Shown here in pieces: positions 1 through 9,119 of a DNA stretch of 64,000 nt; the stretch's first letter is position 1; each line of letters begins with the position of its first letter. The position numbers and the translations under genes are program-made. The notes under the pieces are model-generated. The model was not told where the DNA came from, made no database searches, and was given only the letters and a program-made list of their open reading frames with translations. The stretch spans positions 48,506 through 112,505 of the forward strand of contig JAUQQC010000010.1 of the NCBI GenBank assembly GCA_030550025.1, given 5' to 3'. Source of the stretch: Acidobacteriota bacterium. GTDB lineage: Bacteria > Acidobacteriota > Blastocatellia > HR10.

Positions 1-144
1 ATTTGCGAGCACGCGCCCATGACGGACGTCCACCAGAGCACCCGCTTTCACAAGCAGACGCGTGGGGCCAGATCGCGCCCATCCCTTCGTCGCCACCAGC
101 AGGAAGGCAGTGAGAAGGATCACGACGATTCCCGCTTGTCTCAT
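1..144 (-). CDS. Amidohydrolase family protein, N-terminal fragment (runs off the left edge)
   Basis: The reverse strand has an ATG at 142-144 preceded by an AGGAGG ribosome site and stays open to the window edge (48 codons). It starts with a Sec-type signal peptide (MRQAG then a long hydrophobic stretch to about residue 22), followed by TRLLVKAGALVDVRHGRVL. That last stretch is the typical first beta-strand of imidazolonepropionase/dipeptidase-like amidohydrolases ('ikagrliDgrtGevl'). Seen: signal peptide and opening motif. Inferred: a secreted metal-dependent amidohydrolase; the metal-binding HxH is outside the window. Confidence 0.6.
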   Translation of the reverse strand, partial: MRQAGIVVILLTAFLLVATKGWARSGPTRLLVKAGALVDVRHGRVLAN

Positions 145-592
145 CTTCGGCCTCCTCTCGCGATACTGTCTGCGGAGAATTAGCACATCTTCGGGCTGGC
201 TGGCAAGCGTCGTTCCGGTGCGTCTGCGAGCCCATGGCGCGGATATTGACAGCGCAAGGCGAGGCATAGTATAAGAGAGCCTCTAACGGCCCATGGGGCA
301 AGGCGTGGCCGTGGACTTCAGGACCATGCGAGGAGCGAGGGCGCAGTTCTCAAGACGGATGTCTCGGCATGGCGGGGTTGGTTCTGCGATGAGATTGGCC
401 GCGGGGCGCTCGTGTGAGCATGCGTCATCATAATTCGCACATCCGTTGGGATCAGCACACGAGAGGGCGAGCAAACACGTGTTTCACAACTTGAAGTGCT
501 TCTTCTTTCCCACGCGTTCGCGAGTCGTGAGCGTCTTTGCGCCGTCGGCGATGGTGCGAAGGGCTCGCGTTTGACATTTAGGGAGAGGGGGT
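145..592. other. Intergenic region between divergent amidohydrolase and Rieske genes
   Basis: About 450 bases without a convincing gene. The short open frames here lack ribosome sites and recognisable content. The only structured signal I see is a promoter-like pair at 246-275; a weak SD (GGGAGAGGGG, 581-590) belongs to the Rieske gene. Confidence 0.6.
246..275 (+). promoter_or_regulatory. Putative sigma-70 promoter for the respiratory operon
   Basis: TTGACA (246-251), an 18-base spacer and TATAAG (270-275). It would give a leader of about 310 bases before the Rieske gene, so a closer promoter is also possible. Confidence 0.4.
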
Positions 593-1135
593 ATGAAGAC
601 ATCGCCACCGGCAACCCTCGAGCGGGAGGCACCGGCTGCCGAGGCGGCTGAGTCCTCGTCGCTCACGGAGACGGTCAATAAACTCCGGCGTCGCCTTGTG
701 TGGACCTCGGTCTGGGGATTTCTGGCCACCAATTTCCTCATGTTCCTGCGCTTCTTCTTCCCCAGGGCGCTCTTTGAGCCGAGTCCGGTCTTTCGGATCG
801 GCTATCCGTCGGATTTCAGCTTAGGTGTGGACACGCGGTTTCAAGACCAATATCGCATCTGGGTGGTGCGCACGACCGATCGGCTCTTTGTGATCTACGC
901 CCGGTGCACGCACTTGGGCTGTACGCCCCTGTGGAGCCCGAGCGAGAACAAGTTCAAATGCCCGTGTCACGGCAGCGGCTACGACATGGAGGGGATTAAC
1001 TTCGAAGGCCCGGCGCCACGCCCGATGGATCGCGCGAAGGTGGAGCTGGACGCTGAAGGACAGATCGTCGTGGATGTGAGCCGGCTCTACACTTACAAGG
1101 AATTCAACGAACCCGGTGCTTACATCCCGGTATAA
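593..1135 (+). CDS. Rieske iron-sulfur protein of a bc-type quinol oxidase
   Basis: A 180-residue protein that carries the 2Fe-2S cluster moving electrons from quinol to cytochrome c. Both cluster motifs are intact: CTHLGC at residues 105-110 and CPCHGSGY at 123-130, giving the two Cys and two His ligands. A single membrane anchor lies at about residues 35-57 ([21 protein letters not shown]) after a charged N-terminus, as in family members inserted by Tat or as uncleaved anchors. The ATG at 593 follows GGGAGAGGGG. The cytochrome b gene begins 46 bases downstream, so this is the first gene of a complex III operon. Confidence 0.95.
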   Translation: MKTSPPATLEREAPAAEAAESSSLTETVNKLRRRLVWTSVWGFLATNFLMFLRFFFPRALFEPSPVFRIGYPSDFSLGVDTRFQDQYRIWVVRTTDRLFVIYARCTHLGCTPLWSPSENKFKCPCHGSGYDMEGINFEGPAPRPMDRAKVELDAEGQIVVDVSRLYTYKEFNEPGAYIPV

Positions 1136-1181
1136 GCGCGCGGGTCATGGCGCGCGCCATCTCTTTTGTGGGAGGGCCACT

Positions 1182-2090
1182 ATGGATCGCGAGAAAGAGG
1201 GGCGAGGCGGCATTGGGGTCCTGGAGCGTGTTCGAGAGGAGACCGAACATCTCCGGGTGCGGCTCAAGGAAGAGCTGGAGGGGTTGAGACAGGACCTCAA
1301 GGAGCCACAGCGCACGCAACTCTGGAAATCCATCTTTCGCGTCCCACATGAGCGCACGACGCCGCGCAATCGCACGCTCGCCGTTTTGGCCAATGTCTTC
1401 CTGCATCTGCATCCGGCGCGCATCAATCGCGATGCCGTCCGCTACAGCTACACGTGGGGCATGGGGGGCATCTCCTTCTACCTCTTCATCGTCCTCACGT
1501 TCACGGGCGTGCTGCTCATGTTCTACTACCATCCGACCAAGGTGCAGGCCTTCCGGGACATCCTCTATCTGGAGCATGACGTGCCGTTTGGGCGGCTGCT
1601 GCGCAATATGCACCGGTGGGCGGCGCATTTGATGGTCATCACGGTCTGGCTTCACATGTTCCGCGTCGTGCTCACGGGATCGTACAAGCGGCCGCGCGAG
1701 TTCAACTGGTGCGTGGGGGTGATCTTGCTGGTCCTGACGTTGTTGTTGAGTTTCACGGGATACCTTCTTCCGGACGATCAACTGGGGTTCTGGGCGGTGA
1801 CCGTTGGGACGAACATGGCGCGTGCGACGCCGCTCATCGGGCACGAGGGGCCATTCGGGCCACAATTGGGGATGACGCCCTACAATGACGTGCGCTTCGC
1901 ATTGCTCGGTGGTTCGATCGTGGACTCGAACGCGCTCTTACGCGCCTACATCTGGCATTGCATCGCGCTACCGCTTTTGGCGGCCATCTTCATGGGCGTG
2001 CACTTCTGGCGCGTTCGGAAGGATGGGGGGATTTCGGGGCCGGCCCCGGTGATGTTGGAATCGGAGATGAAGCCGGTGCGGAAGGTCTAA
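1182..2090 (+). CDS. Cytochrome b, N-terminal (b6-like) subunit
   Basis: A 302-residue protein with the four-helix haem-binding half of cytochrome b. Helix B contains MHRW...WLHMFR (two His 14 positions apart). Helix D contains YIWHC...GVHFW with 14 residues between the His pair, the spacing of b6-type rather than mitochondrial b proteins (family knowledge). About 60 highly charged residues, probably helical, precede the core and are unusual for the family. The start at 1182 is chosen because GGAGGG lies 7 bases upstream; an in-frame ATG at 1116 inside the Rieske gene lacks this. The C-terminal half is encoded separately next door. Confidence 0.93.
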   Translation: MDREKEGRGGIGVLERVREETEHLRVRLKEELEGLRQDLKEPQRTQLWKSIFRVPHERTTPRNRTLAVLANVFLHLHPARINRDAVRYSYTWGMGGISFYLFIVLTFTGVLLMFYYHPTKVQAFRDILYLEHDVPFGRLLRNMHRWAAHLMVITVWLHMFRVVLTGSYKRPREFNWCVGVILLVLTLLLSFTGYLLPDDQLGFWAVTVGTNMARATPLIGHEGPFGPQLGMTPYNDVRFALLGGSIVDSNALLRAYIWHCIALPLLAAIFMGVHFWRVRKDGGISGPAPVMLESEMKPVRKV

Positions 2091-2121
2091 TCCGATTGGG
2101 CCCGTCGCGGGGGAGGGGAAT

Positions 2122-3057
2122 ATGGATTGGTATCAGCTTTGGCAGATCCTCTCGGCGCCCGACAATGTCCCGATCGTCGGGTTGCTCGTCATCGTCCCGT
2201 TCTACACCTGGTATGGATTGCGGCAAGCCCGAGCGAACGATCGGCTCATTGAGCAACTGGAGGCGAATCCTGAACTGGCCAAGACGCACCATCGCAAGAC
2301 GTTCCCGTATCGGCCCGGCTGGCCGACCGAAGTTCACGTCTGGCCGTATCTGCTGCGCATTGAGTTCCTAGCGGCGATCATCGTGACGGCGCTACTGATG
2401 GTGTGGTCGCTCACGCTCGATGCGCCGTTGGAGGAGCCGGCGAATCCGAACCTGACGCCGAATCCCTCGAAGGCGCCGTGGTATTTCGTCGGCCTGCAGG
2501 AGATGCTCGTCTATTTCGATCCCTGGTTTGCTGGCGTTGTGCTGCCGACGCTCATCATCATCGGGCTCATGGCCTTCCCCTATGTGGACGCGAATCCGTT
2601 GGGGAACGGCTACTACACGTGGCGACAACGGACGGTCGCCATCGGGTCGTTCTTGATCGGCTTCTATCTCTGGATCGCACTGATCATCGTGGGCACGCTG
2701 ATGCGGGGACCGGGATGGATGCTCTTTTGGCCGGGGCAGACGTGGGATCACACGCGCTTGGTCTATGAGGTGAATCGAAACCTGCCGGATATCTTCGGGA
2801 TCACGAGCGATTGGGGGAAGGGGATCTTCGGCTTCTTCGCCGTCGTGCTCTTTTATGCGCTCGCCGGTTTCGGCATTCACAAATTGGTGACGCGCTCGCC
2901 GCTCAATCGCAAGATCTATGAGCGGACGAGCCTCATTCAGTATCTCGTCTTCCAATTCTTCGCCATCACGATCCTGGTCGGTCTTCCGGCGAAGATCCTG
3001 CTGCGGCTTCTGTTCCGCATCAAGTATGTGTGGATCACGCCCTGGTTCAACATCTGA
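2122..3057 (+). CDS. Cytochrome b, C-terminal (subunit IV-like) protein
   Basis: A 311-residue membrane protein corresponding to the C-terminal half of cytochrome b. The quinol-site motif appears as KAPWYF in NPSKAPWYFVGLQEML, a variant of PEWY used by many split-b complexes. Further helices lie in its second half, including an extra C-terminal stretch near the stop, making it longer than plastid-type subunit IV (about 160 residues). It starts 31 bases after the b6-like gene with a GGGGGAGGGG ribosome site. Together with the Rieske and multihaem proteins it should form a membrane quinol:cytochrome c oxidoreductase. Confidence 0.9.
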   Translation: MDWYQLWQILSAPDNVPIVGLLVIVPFYTWYGLRQARANDRLIEQLEANPELAKTHHRKTFPYRPGWPTEVHVWPYLLRIEFLAAIIVTALLMVWSLTLDAPLEEPANPNLTPNPSKAPWYFVGLQEMLVYFDPWFAGVVLPTLIIIGLMAFPYVDANPLGNGYYTWRQRTVAIGSFLIGFYLWIALIIVGTLMRGPGWMLFWPGQTWDHTRLVYEVNRNLPDIFGITSDWGKGIFGFFAVVLFYALAGFGIHKLVTRSPLNRKIYERTSLIQYLVFQFFAITILVGLPAKILLRLLFRIKYVWITPWFNI

Positions 3058-3081
3058 GGGGGAGCGAACAGGGGGAGCGCC

Positions 3082-6000
3082 ATGGAGAGGGAGATGGTCG
3101 AGCGAGAGAACCCAATGGGCGTTGAAGAACCCGATCCGATCACGAGCCGCTCGATGAGCGGTGCGTTACTGATCGCCTCGCTTGTGCTCGTGGGCACGCT
3201 CATCTGGGCGCTCTACGATGAGGTTTATGGGCGGCGCCCATGGAAGGCGATGCAGCGGGAGTTCGTCGAGCGCTACACGGCCTATCTGAAGCGAGTCAAG
3301 CCGCGACAGGCGACGACCGAGGCGGCGCTCAAGCAATCGCCCGAGTACCGGAAGCTGGAGCAAGAGTTGACGGCCGCGCGCCAAGCCGTCGCGCCGCGTC
3401 TTCGGGAGATCGATCGCGAGTTGGCGGAGATTGAGCGGCAGCTGGAGGCCATTCGGCCGGTCTTTCAGGACGCTCGGGCGAAGATCGGAGCGCTGACCTA
3501 TGAATGGGAGGTGGCTGGCAGCGAACGCGCCAAGGCGCGAAAGATGCGCGAGATCGAGGAAGCCAAGCGCGGACCATTCCGCGTGCGCCTGATCGCCGCC
3601 GATGGAGAAGGGAAGAATGAGGAGTGGCGCCTAACCTTCGATGAGCTGCAGCGCCGATTTCTGGCCTTGCAGGAGCGGAAGGCACAATTGGTCTCCGAAC
3701 GCGCCCGCTTGTTGGAGCCGGTCGTGGAGATCGAGAAGAAGATGAATCAATACCTGCAAGATAACCTCGTCGGGCTCGATCAGAAGCAGATTGACGGCCT
3801 GCTCCGCAAGATGGAGACGTTCAAGATCGAGCTGAAGCAGATCCACGTTCAAGATGGGGATCTCGTTGACCGCTGCATCTCGTGTCATGTGGGGATCTTG
3901 GAACCGCTGCCGCTGACCGAACAGATCATGGGGCGGAAGGCCTTCGTCAGTCATCCGAATCCTGCCTTGCTCCGAATTCATAATCCGGAACGGTTCGGGT
4001 GTTCTCCATGTCATGGTGGAAACGGGCGTGCGACGACCAACGTCGTGAAGGCGCATGGATTGAACAAGCATTGGCTGTGGCCGCTCTACAAGCCGGAGAA
4101 TTATGAGGCCGGATGCGTCCAGTGCCATTTCCGCGATCGCGTCCTGGAAGGGGCGGAGGTCTTCAATCTCGGGCGCGATCTCTACGAACTGAAGGGGTGC
4201 GTCGGTTGCCATCGCTATGAGGGATACGATCGCGAGACCGACGCGCTCCTCGAGGTGCGAAAGACGATTCGCCAATTGAACCTGGAGCGCGCGGAGAACG
4301 AGCGCGAGATTCGGCGGGCGCTGCGCGCCGCCGATCAAGCGACCGATGATCGCGAGGCGCGTCGCCTCTATGCCCTGGCGGAAACCCTGCGCGTCAAGAA
4401 CAGTCAAATCGCTGACCGGTTGGAGCAACTGGAGCTGCAAGCGAAATATCTCATGCAAGACCAGAAGAAGGTTGGGCCGAATCTGAAGGAGGTCCGCCTG
4501 AAGCTGCGCAAGGAGTGGATTCCCGTTTGGATCGAGAACCCGCACGCATTCCGGCCGACGACGAAGATGCCGCGCTTTCGATTGAGCCGGGAGGAGGTGC
4601 AGGCGATCTCGGCCTATCTTTGGCAGACGGCCTTGCGCGATCCGCTGCCGACACAGCCGCCGGGGGATCCTATTCGCGGGCGCGAGTTGTTCGAGACGCG
4701 CGGTTGCCTGGCCTGCCACTCCATCGGCGAAGGCGCGCAGACCATCGGTGGGACGTTCGCTGCCAATCTCTCGCGCGTGGGGGAGAAGGTCAACTACGAC
4801 TATCTGGTCCGCTGGATTCACAATCCACGCGAACGTACGCGCCCCTATTGCCCGAACGAGCGCCGGGACATCGGACCGGAGGATTATGCGAAGAGGGGAC
4901 TGCCGTTCCGCTTCGATCTCAATCACTCGAAGTGCCCAAGCTGTGGCTCTGAGATGCAGGTCCAGCAAATGACCGTCATGCCGAGCCTGCGCCTCTCTTG
5001 GCAAGAGGCGCGCGACATTGCCAGTTTCTTGATGACGCAACGGCGTTCGGGGGTATCGTATCCGCCGGCACCTTTCATGGACGATCCCAAGCTGAGGGCG
5101 CGTGGGGCACAGCTCATCCGCCGATACGGATGCGCCGGTTGCCACGAGATCAGTGGATTCGAGGAGGAGCCGAAGATCGGCACGGAGCTGACCCGTGAGG
5201 GGAGCAAGCCGATCGAGCAGTTGGATTTTGGGCTTTTGGCGCGCGAAGCGAAGCGCCAGGGTTGGTACAACCATAAGGGCTTCATCGAGAACAAGCTCCG
5301 GAGCCCGGACATCTACGATCGGGGCAAGCTGAAGGCTCCCGAAGATCGGCTTCGTATGCCGAATCCAAATCTCACCGAGGAAGAGATTCGAGCACTAACG
5401 ACGTTCCTGATCGGGAGCGTGAACGCGACGCTGCCGCCCAGCTACTACTACACGCCCGACGATCAGCGGAAGGACATTCAGGAGGGGTGGTGGATCATCA
5501 AGAAATACAACTGTATGGGCTGCCATACGATCATGCCCGGACAGCGCTCGGTCCTGAGTACGCTCCCCCGGTATCAAGATCCGGATTGGAAGGACCAATT
5601 GCCCCCGAGCTTGATCGGCGAGGGGGCGCGCGTGCGTCCGGATTGGCTGGCGCGATTCCTGGAGAATCCAGCGCTCAGCGAGACGAATCTGGAGCGCAAC
5701 GGCGTGCGCGAGTATTTGAAGGCCCGCATGCCGACGTTCTATTTCTCGCCGAACGAGATTCGCATCCTCGTGCGCTTCTTCGAAGCGTTGTCGGCGCAGG
5801 CGCAGCCGTACATCGAACCAAAGCTGGAACCGATCACCGAGATGGAGCGCGCGCTGGCCCGACAGCTCTTCACCTCGCCGGCTGCCCCGTGCCTGCGATG
5901 TCATATGACTGGCGATCCCGCGCACGATCAGAAAGCGACGGCGCCCAACTTCTTGATCGCGCGCGAACGCTTGAAGCCCGGGTGGACGGCCCGGTGGATG

Positions 6001-6270
6001 ATTGATCCGCAAGCCATCAGTCCAGGCACGGCCATGCCCTCGGGACTCTTCCGTCGTGAGGGCGACCGATGGGTCTTCGCCGGACCGCTGCCGGAAGCGT
6101 TCAAGGCCTATCCGGGTGATCATGTGGATCTTCTCGTGCGATACATGTTCCAGTTGACGGCTGAAGAGCAACGGCGCCTTTTGGCGGGCACGCGAACCGC
6201 ATCGCGCGCGCGCCCGTCGGGCATGCGCCTGGCCGTCGAGCGCCCACCGAGTCGAAGAGGGGGAACGTGA
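3082..6270 (+). CDS. Membrane-anchored octahaem c-type cytochrome of the bc complex
   Basis: A 1062-residue protein. An N-terminal anchor at about residues 24-45 is followed by a long charged coiled-coil-like segment (about 60-260) and then eight CXXCH haem c sites: residues 265, 307, 345, 373, 542, 684, 811 and 937 (first Cys of each). A ninth cysteine pair, CPSC at 618-621, lacks the His. A second charged helical insert lies between haems 4 and 5. The position after split cytochrome b suggests that it replaces cytochrome c1 and passes electrons on to the oxidase or cupredoxin. Exact partners are inferred. The gene is 24 bases downstream of the subunit IV-like gene. Confidence 0.88.
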   Translation: MEREMVERENPMGVEEPDPITSRSMSGALLIASLVLVGTLIWALYDEVYGRRPWKAMQREFVERYTAYLKRVKPRQATTEAALKQSPEYRKLEQELTAARQAVAPRLREIDRELAEIERQLEAIRPVFQDARAKIGALTYEWEVAGSERAKARKMREIEEAKRGPFRVRLIAADGEGKNEEWRLTFDELQRRFLALQERKAQLVSERARLLEPVVEIEKKMNQYLQDNLVGLDQKQIDGLLRKMETFKIELKQIHVQDGDLVDRCISCHVGILEPLPLTEQIMGRKAFVSHPNPALLRIHNPERFGCSPCHGGNGRATTNVVKAHGLNKHWLWPLYKPENYEAGCVQCHFRDRVLEGAEVFNLGRDLYELKGCVGCHRYEGYDRETDALLEVRKTIRQLNLERAENEREIRRALRAADQATDDREARRLYALAETLRVKNSQIADRLEQLELQAKYLMQDQKKVGPNLKEVRLKLRKEWIPVWIENPHAFRPTTKMPRFRLSREEVQAISAYLWQTALRDPLPTQPPGDPIRGRELFETRGCLACHSIGEGAQTIGGTFAANLSRVGEKVNYDYLVRWIHNPRERTRPYCPNERRDIGPEDYAKRGLPFRFDLNHSKCPSCGSEMQVQQMTVMPSLRLSWQEARDIASFLMTQRRSGVSYPPAPFMDDPKLRARGAQLIRRYGCAGCHEISGFEEEPKIGTELTREGSKPIEQLDFGLLAREAKRQGWYNHKGFIENKLRSPDIYDRGKLKAPEDRLRMPNPNLTEEEIRALTTFLIGSVNATLPPSYYYTPDDQRKDIQEGWWIIKKYNCMGCHTIMPGQRSVLSTLPRYQDPDWKDQLPPSLIGEGARVRPDWLARFLENPALSETNLERNGVREYLKARMPTFYFSPNEIRILVRFFEALSAQAQPYIEPKLEPITEMERALARQLFTSPAAPCLRCHMTGDPAHDQKATAPNFLIARERLKPGWTARWMIDPQAISPGTAMPSGLFRREGDRWVFAGPLPEAFKAYPGDHVDLLVRYMFQLTAEEQRRLLAGTRTASRARPSGMRLAVERPPSRRGGT

Positions 6271-6304
6271 AGTCATCATCACTAAGATCCTGGAGGAGGT
6301 CACT

Positions 6305-7162
6305 ATGAGAATCGGGAAGTCGCCTTTGGTGTTGGTTCTCACCCTTGCGGCACTCAGCCTTCAGTGTGGGAAAAAGGAAGAAGTCGGAGAGGCTCCCAAG
6401 GAAGAGGGGGCTGCACCGGCCGTCGCCTATCAGCCGACCGGCGATGAGGGGACAATCACTGGCGTTGTGAACTTCACGGGGCAGCCGCCACAGCGGCGTC
6501 GGATCCAAATGGACGCCGATCCCGTCTGCGCCCAGAAGAATCCGAGCGCGCTGTCTGAAGACGTCATCGTCAATAATGGGAAGCTGCAGAACGTCTTCGT
6601 CTACGTCAAGAGCGGATTGGAGAAGTACTCGTTCTCCGTGCCTTCGGAGGAGCCCGTATTGGATCAGAACGGGTGCATGTATCGTCCACGCGTGCTGGGC
6701 GTCATGGCCGGGCAGAATCTGAAGATCATCACGAGCGATCCGACCAATCACAATATTCATCCGACGCCGAAGAACAATCCCGAGTGGAACGTGAATCAAC
6801 CACCGGGATCGGAACCGATCATTCGTTCCTTCCCTCGACCGGAGGTGATGATTCCCGTCAAGTGCAATCAGCATCCGTGGATGCGGGCGTACGTCGGCGT
6901 CCTGCGCCATCCCTTCCACGCCGTGAGCCGGGAGGATGGGAGCTTCGAGATCAAAGGCCTGCCACCGGGCGAGTATGAGATTGAAGCTTGGCATGAGCGA
7001 TACGGCGCGCAGGTGGCAAAGGTGACTGTGGGCGCGAAAGAGACGAAGCAGATCGAATTCACTTACGCGGCCGGGCAGGCCTATCGTCCGGGATCGCTGC
7101 GCCTGATGCCGGCGCTCGTGCTGCCGTGCTGCGAGAAGACGATGGCGCGCGCGGCGAAGTGA
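6305..7162 (+). CDS. Cupredoxin-like lipoprotein with carboxypeptidase-regulatory-like domain
   Basis: A 285-residue protein with a lipoprotein signal ending LSLQC (Cys21). A plausible type 1 copper site is visible: His149/His152 in NHNIHP and CNQHPWM giving Cys187, His190 and Met193, the usual C-x2-H-x2-M spacing. A segment at about 210-250 (DGSFEIKGLPPGEYEIEAW) matches the beta-sandwich carboxypeptidase regulatory-like fold. It follows the octahaem gene by 34 bases with SD GGAGG. The likely role is a membrane-tethered periplasmic electron carrier between the bc complex and the oxidase. Copper binding is inferred from motif only. Confidence 0.75.
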   Translation: MRIGKSPLVLVLTLAALSLQCGKKEEVGEAPKEEGAAPAVAYQPTGDEGTITGVVNFTGQPPQRRRIQMDADPVCAQKNPSALSEDVIVNNGKLQNVFVYVKSGLEKYSFSVPSEEPVLDQNGCMYRPRVLGVMAGQNLKIITSDPTNHNIHPTPKNNPEWNVNQPPGSEPIIRSFPRPEVMIPVKCNQHPWMRAYVGVLRHPFHAVSREDGSFEIKGLPPGEYEIEAWHERYGAQVAKVTVGAKETKQIEFTYAAGQAYRPGSLRLMPALVLPCCEKTMARAAK

Positions 7163-7174
7163 GGGTCCGAATGG

Positions 7175-7198
7175 GGGGAGATCGAAGGGTCTCTCCCC
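7175..7198 (+). terminator. Stem-loop after the bc/cupredoxin operon
   Basis: Arms GGGGAGA (7175-7181) and TCTCCCC (7192-7198) around a 10-base loop, 12 bases past the stop. No T-run follows, so intrinsic termination is uncertain. Confidence 0.3.
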
Positions 7199-7263
7199 GA
7201 CCGTTCGACAGTGGAGTGGAGCGGGCGCGTGGTTGATGGTTTTCTTTCGCCGGAGGAGAGCTT

Positions 7264-8199
7264 ATGCCGGTGAGGGAGAGCGAGGGCTTATATCGGTTTG
7301 CTTTAGTGACGGTGGGGGCGACGTTTGTGCTCCTCGTGCTCGGCGCCCTGGTGACGAGCAACGAAGCGGGCGATTCCGTGCCGGATTGGCCCACGGCTTT
7401 CGGGCGATGGATGCCTCTTGATCAAATCGTCGGGAACGTCATCTACGAGTACACACATCGAATCGCGGCCGCGACCGTGGGGATATTGATGCTTGTGTTG
7501 GCCATGGGGGTATGGTGGAAGGAGAAGCGGGCCTGGGTCCGGCGATTGGGAGGGGTGGCGCTGCTGGCCGTCCTCGTACAAGCGGGGCTTGGGGGCGCGC
7601 GCGTCCTTTTCGTGGAACACCGGTTCGCCCTCGCGCTCATTCATGCCTTCATGGGGCAGTTCTTTTTCAGCCTTGTGGTGAGTCTGGCTTTGGTGACTTC
7701 CCCGGGGTGGCGGCGATTGGAACAGAGCCGGTCGGAGATCCACCTACCAGCATATCTTCCTCGATTGTGCAGCGCGGCGGTCGTCGGGCTCTTTGTTCAA
7801 CTCCTGCTTGGCGCGGGTTTTCGCCATCGGGGTATGGGGATTCTCCCCCATATCCTGGGGGCTGTTGGAGTGAGCGTACTCCTGCTCGGCATCATCTGGA
7901 GCGTGCGAAAGGTGGCGCGGGAACGTGAGGTGGAACTTCGCGTGCTCTCTCGTCCGGCGCTGTGGGTTGCCGGATTGCTCGGCGCGCAATTGGGGTTGGG
8001 CATCGCGGCTTATTTCGCGCGTCGCGCGGCGCGATTCGATCCGCAACCGCTTGAGCCGATGATCTCTCTCACGGTCGCGCATGTTGCCGGTGGAGCTTTG
8101 CTGCTCGCGGCTCTGCTCGTGCTCACGTGGCGGGTGTTTTGGCTCAGCGGGATGAGGCGAGCGACACCTGTTCTGCAACCGGCTGGACAGAAGATTTGA
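7264..8199 (+). CDS. ctaA: Haem A synthase (CtaA/COX15 family)
   Basis: A 311-residue, eight-helix membrane protein that oxidises haem O to haem A for cytochrome c oxidase. The four conserved haem-ligand histidines are present at positions 65 (YEYTHR), 127 (ALIHAF), 196 (LPHILG) and 273 (VAHVAG), arranged as two repeats of a four-helix bundle. The ATG at 7264 follows GGAGGAG. The stop overlaps the ctaB start by one base, so the two are cotranscribed and probably coupled. The convergent neighbouring operon encodes the oxidase itself. Confidence 0.9.
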   Translation: MPVRESEGLYRFALVTVGATFVLLVLGALVTSNEAGDSVPDWPTAFGRWMPLDQIVGNVIYEYTHRIAAATVGILMLVLAMGVWWKEKRAWVRRLGGVALLAVLVQAGLGGARVLFVEHRFALALIHAFMGQFFFSLVVSLALVTSPGWRRLEQSRSEIHLPAYLPRLCSAAVVGLFVQLLLGAGFRHRGMGILPHILGAVGVSVLLLGIIWSVRKVAREREVELRVLSRPALWVAGLLGAQLGLGIAAYFARRAARFDPQPLEPMISLTVAHVAGGALLLAALLVLTWRVFWLSGMRRATPVLQPAGQKI

Positions 8200-9119
8200 T
8201 GAGTGCGCAAAGCGTGCAACTTCCCACGCTCGAAAAGTGGCGGCGGCATCCCGCGCTGGCCACGGTGTGGGCTTATCTCGAGTTGACGAAGCCGGACATC
8301 ACGCTTCTGGTCGTCATCACGGCGGCAGCCTCCTTTTGGCTCGGAGCTCGGCATCCGGTAGATGGCCTCCAGTTGCTGCACGTGCTTGTCGGAATCACGG
8401 CGCTCTCCTCGGGCATTGGCGCCATGAATCATTACTTGGAACGGGAGATCGATGGGCGGATGCGTCGGACGAAGAGTCGGCCTTTGCCAAGTGGCCGGCT
8501 GCGGCCGCATCAAGCCTTGATTTTCGGCCTCAGTCTCTCGATCTTCGCCGAAATCTACGTGCTCCGCTTCCTCAACCCGCTGACGGCGCTCCTTGGCGCT
8601 GTGGCGTTCGCGAGCTATCTCTTCGCCTACACTCCCTTGAAGACGCGGACGACGTTCTGCACAACGGTCGGCGCCATTCCGGGCGCCATGCCCGCTCTCC
8701 TGGGCTGGACGGCTGCGCGCAATGAGATCACCCTCGGGGCGTGGATCCTCTTCGCCATTCTCTTCCTCTGGCAATTTCCCCATTTCTTCGCCATCGCATG
8801 GATGTATCGCGAGGATTACGCGCGCGCGGGGATTCGAATGCTCCCGGTCGTAGACCCGGATGGCCGGCGCACAGGGCGACAGATCGTCCTCTATACGCTC
8901 TTGCTCATAGGCGTCAGCGCTCTGCCGACACTCCTCGGGCTCTCGGGATCGCTCTACTTAGTGGGGGCGATTCTTCTCGGAGGGTATTTCCTCTGGGAGG
9001 GCGTTCGCGCGGCGCGCACGCGCACGAGAGGACATGCTCGTCTGGTCCTGAAGGCTTCGATCCTCTACTTGCCGCTCCTTTTGGGCCTCATGTGCCTCGA
9101 TCTCCCGACCTCTCCATGA
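8199..9119 (+). CDS. ctaB: Protohaem IX farnesyltransferase (haem O synthase)
   Basis: A 306-residue UbiA-type membrane prenyltransferase that adds the farnesyl chain to haem B. The allylic-diphosphate motif region NHYLEREIDGRMRRT is at residues 77-91, followed by SRPLPSGR, typical of COX10/CtaB. The start at 8199 overlaps the ctaA stop (TGATG); a longer in-frame start at 8127 lies inside ctaA and lacks a ribosome site. Its 3' end overlaps the convergent small membrane protein gene by 32 bases. Confidence 0.93.
   Translation: MSAQSVQLPTLEKWRRHPALATVWAYLELTKPDITLLVVITAAASFWLGARHPVDGLQLLHVLVGITALSSGIGAMNHYLEREIDGRMRRTKSRPLPSGRLRPHQALIFGLSLSIFAEIYVLRFLNPLTALLGAVAFASYLFAYTPLKTRTTFCTTVGAIPGAMPALLGWTAARNEITLGAWILFAILFLWQFPHFFAIAWMYREDYARAGIRMLPVVDPDGRRTGRQIVLYTLLLIGVSALPTLLGLSGSLYLVGAILLGGYFLWEGVRAARTRTRGHARLVLKASILYLPLLLGLMCLDLPTSP

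Noticed and set aside
3631..5274. A 547-codon minus-strand frame opposite the octahaem cytochrome
   Set aside because: No ribosome site or family motif; explained by codon bias of the real gene on the plus strand.
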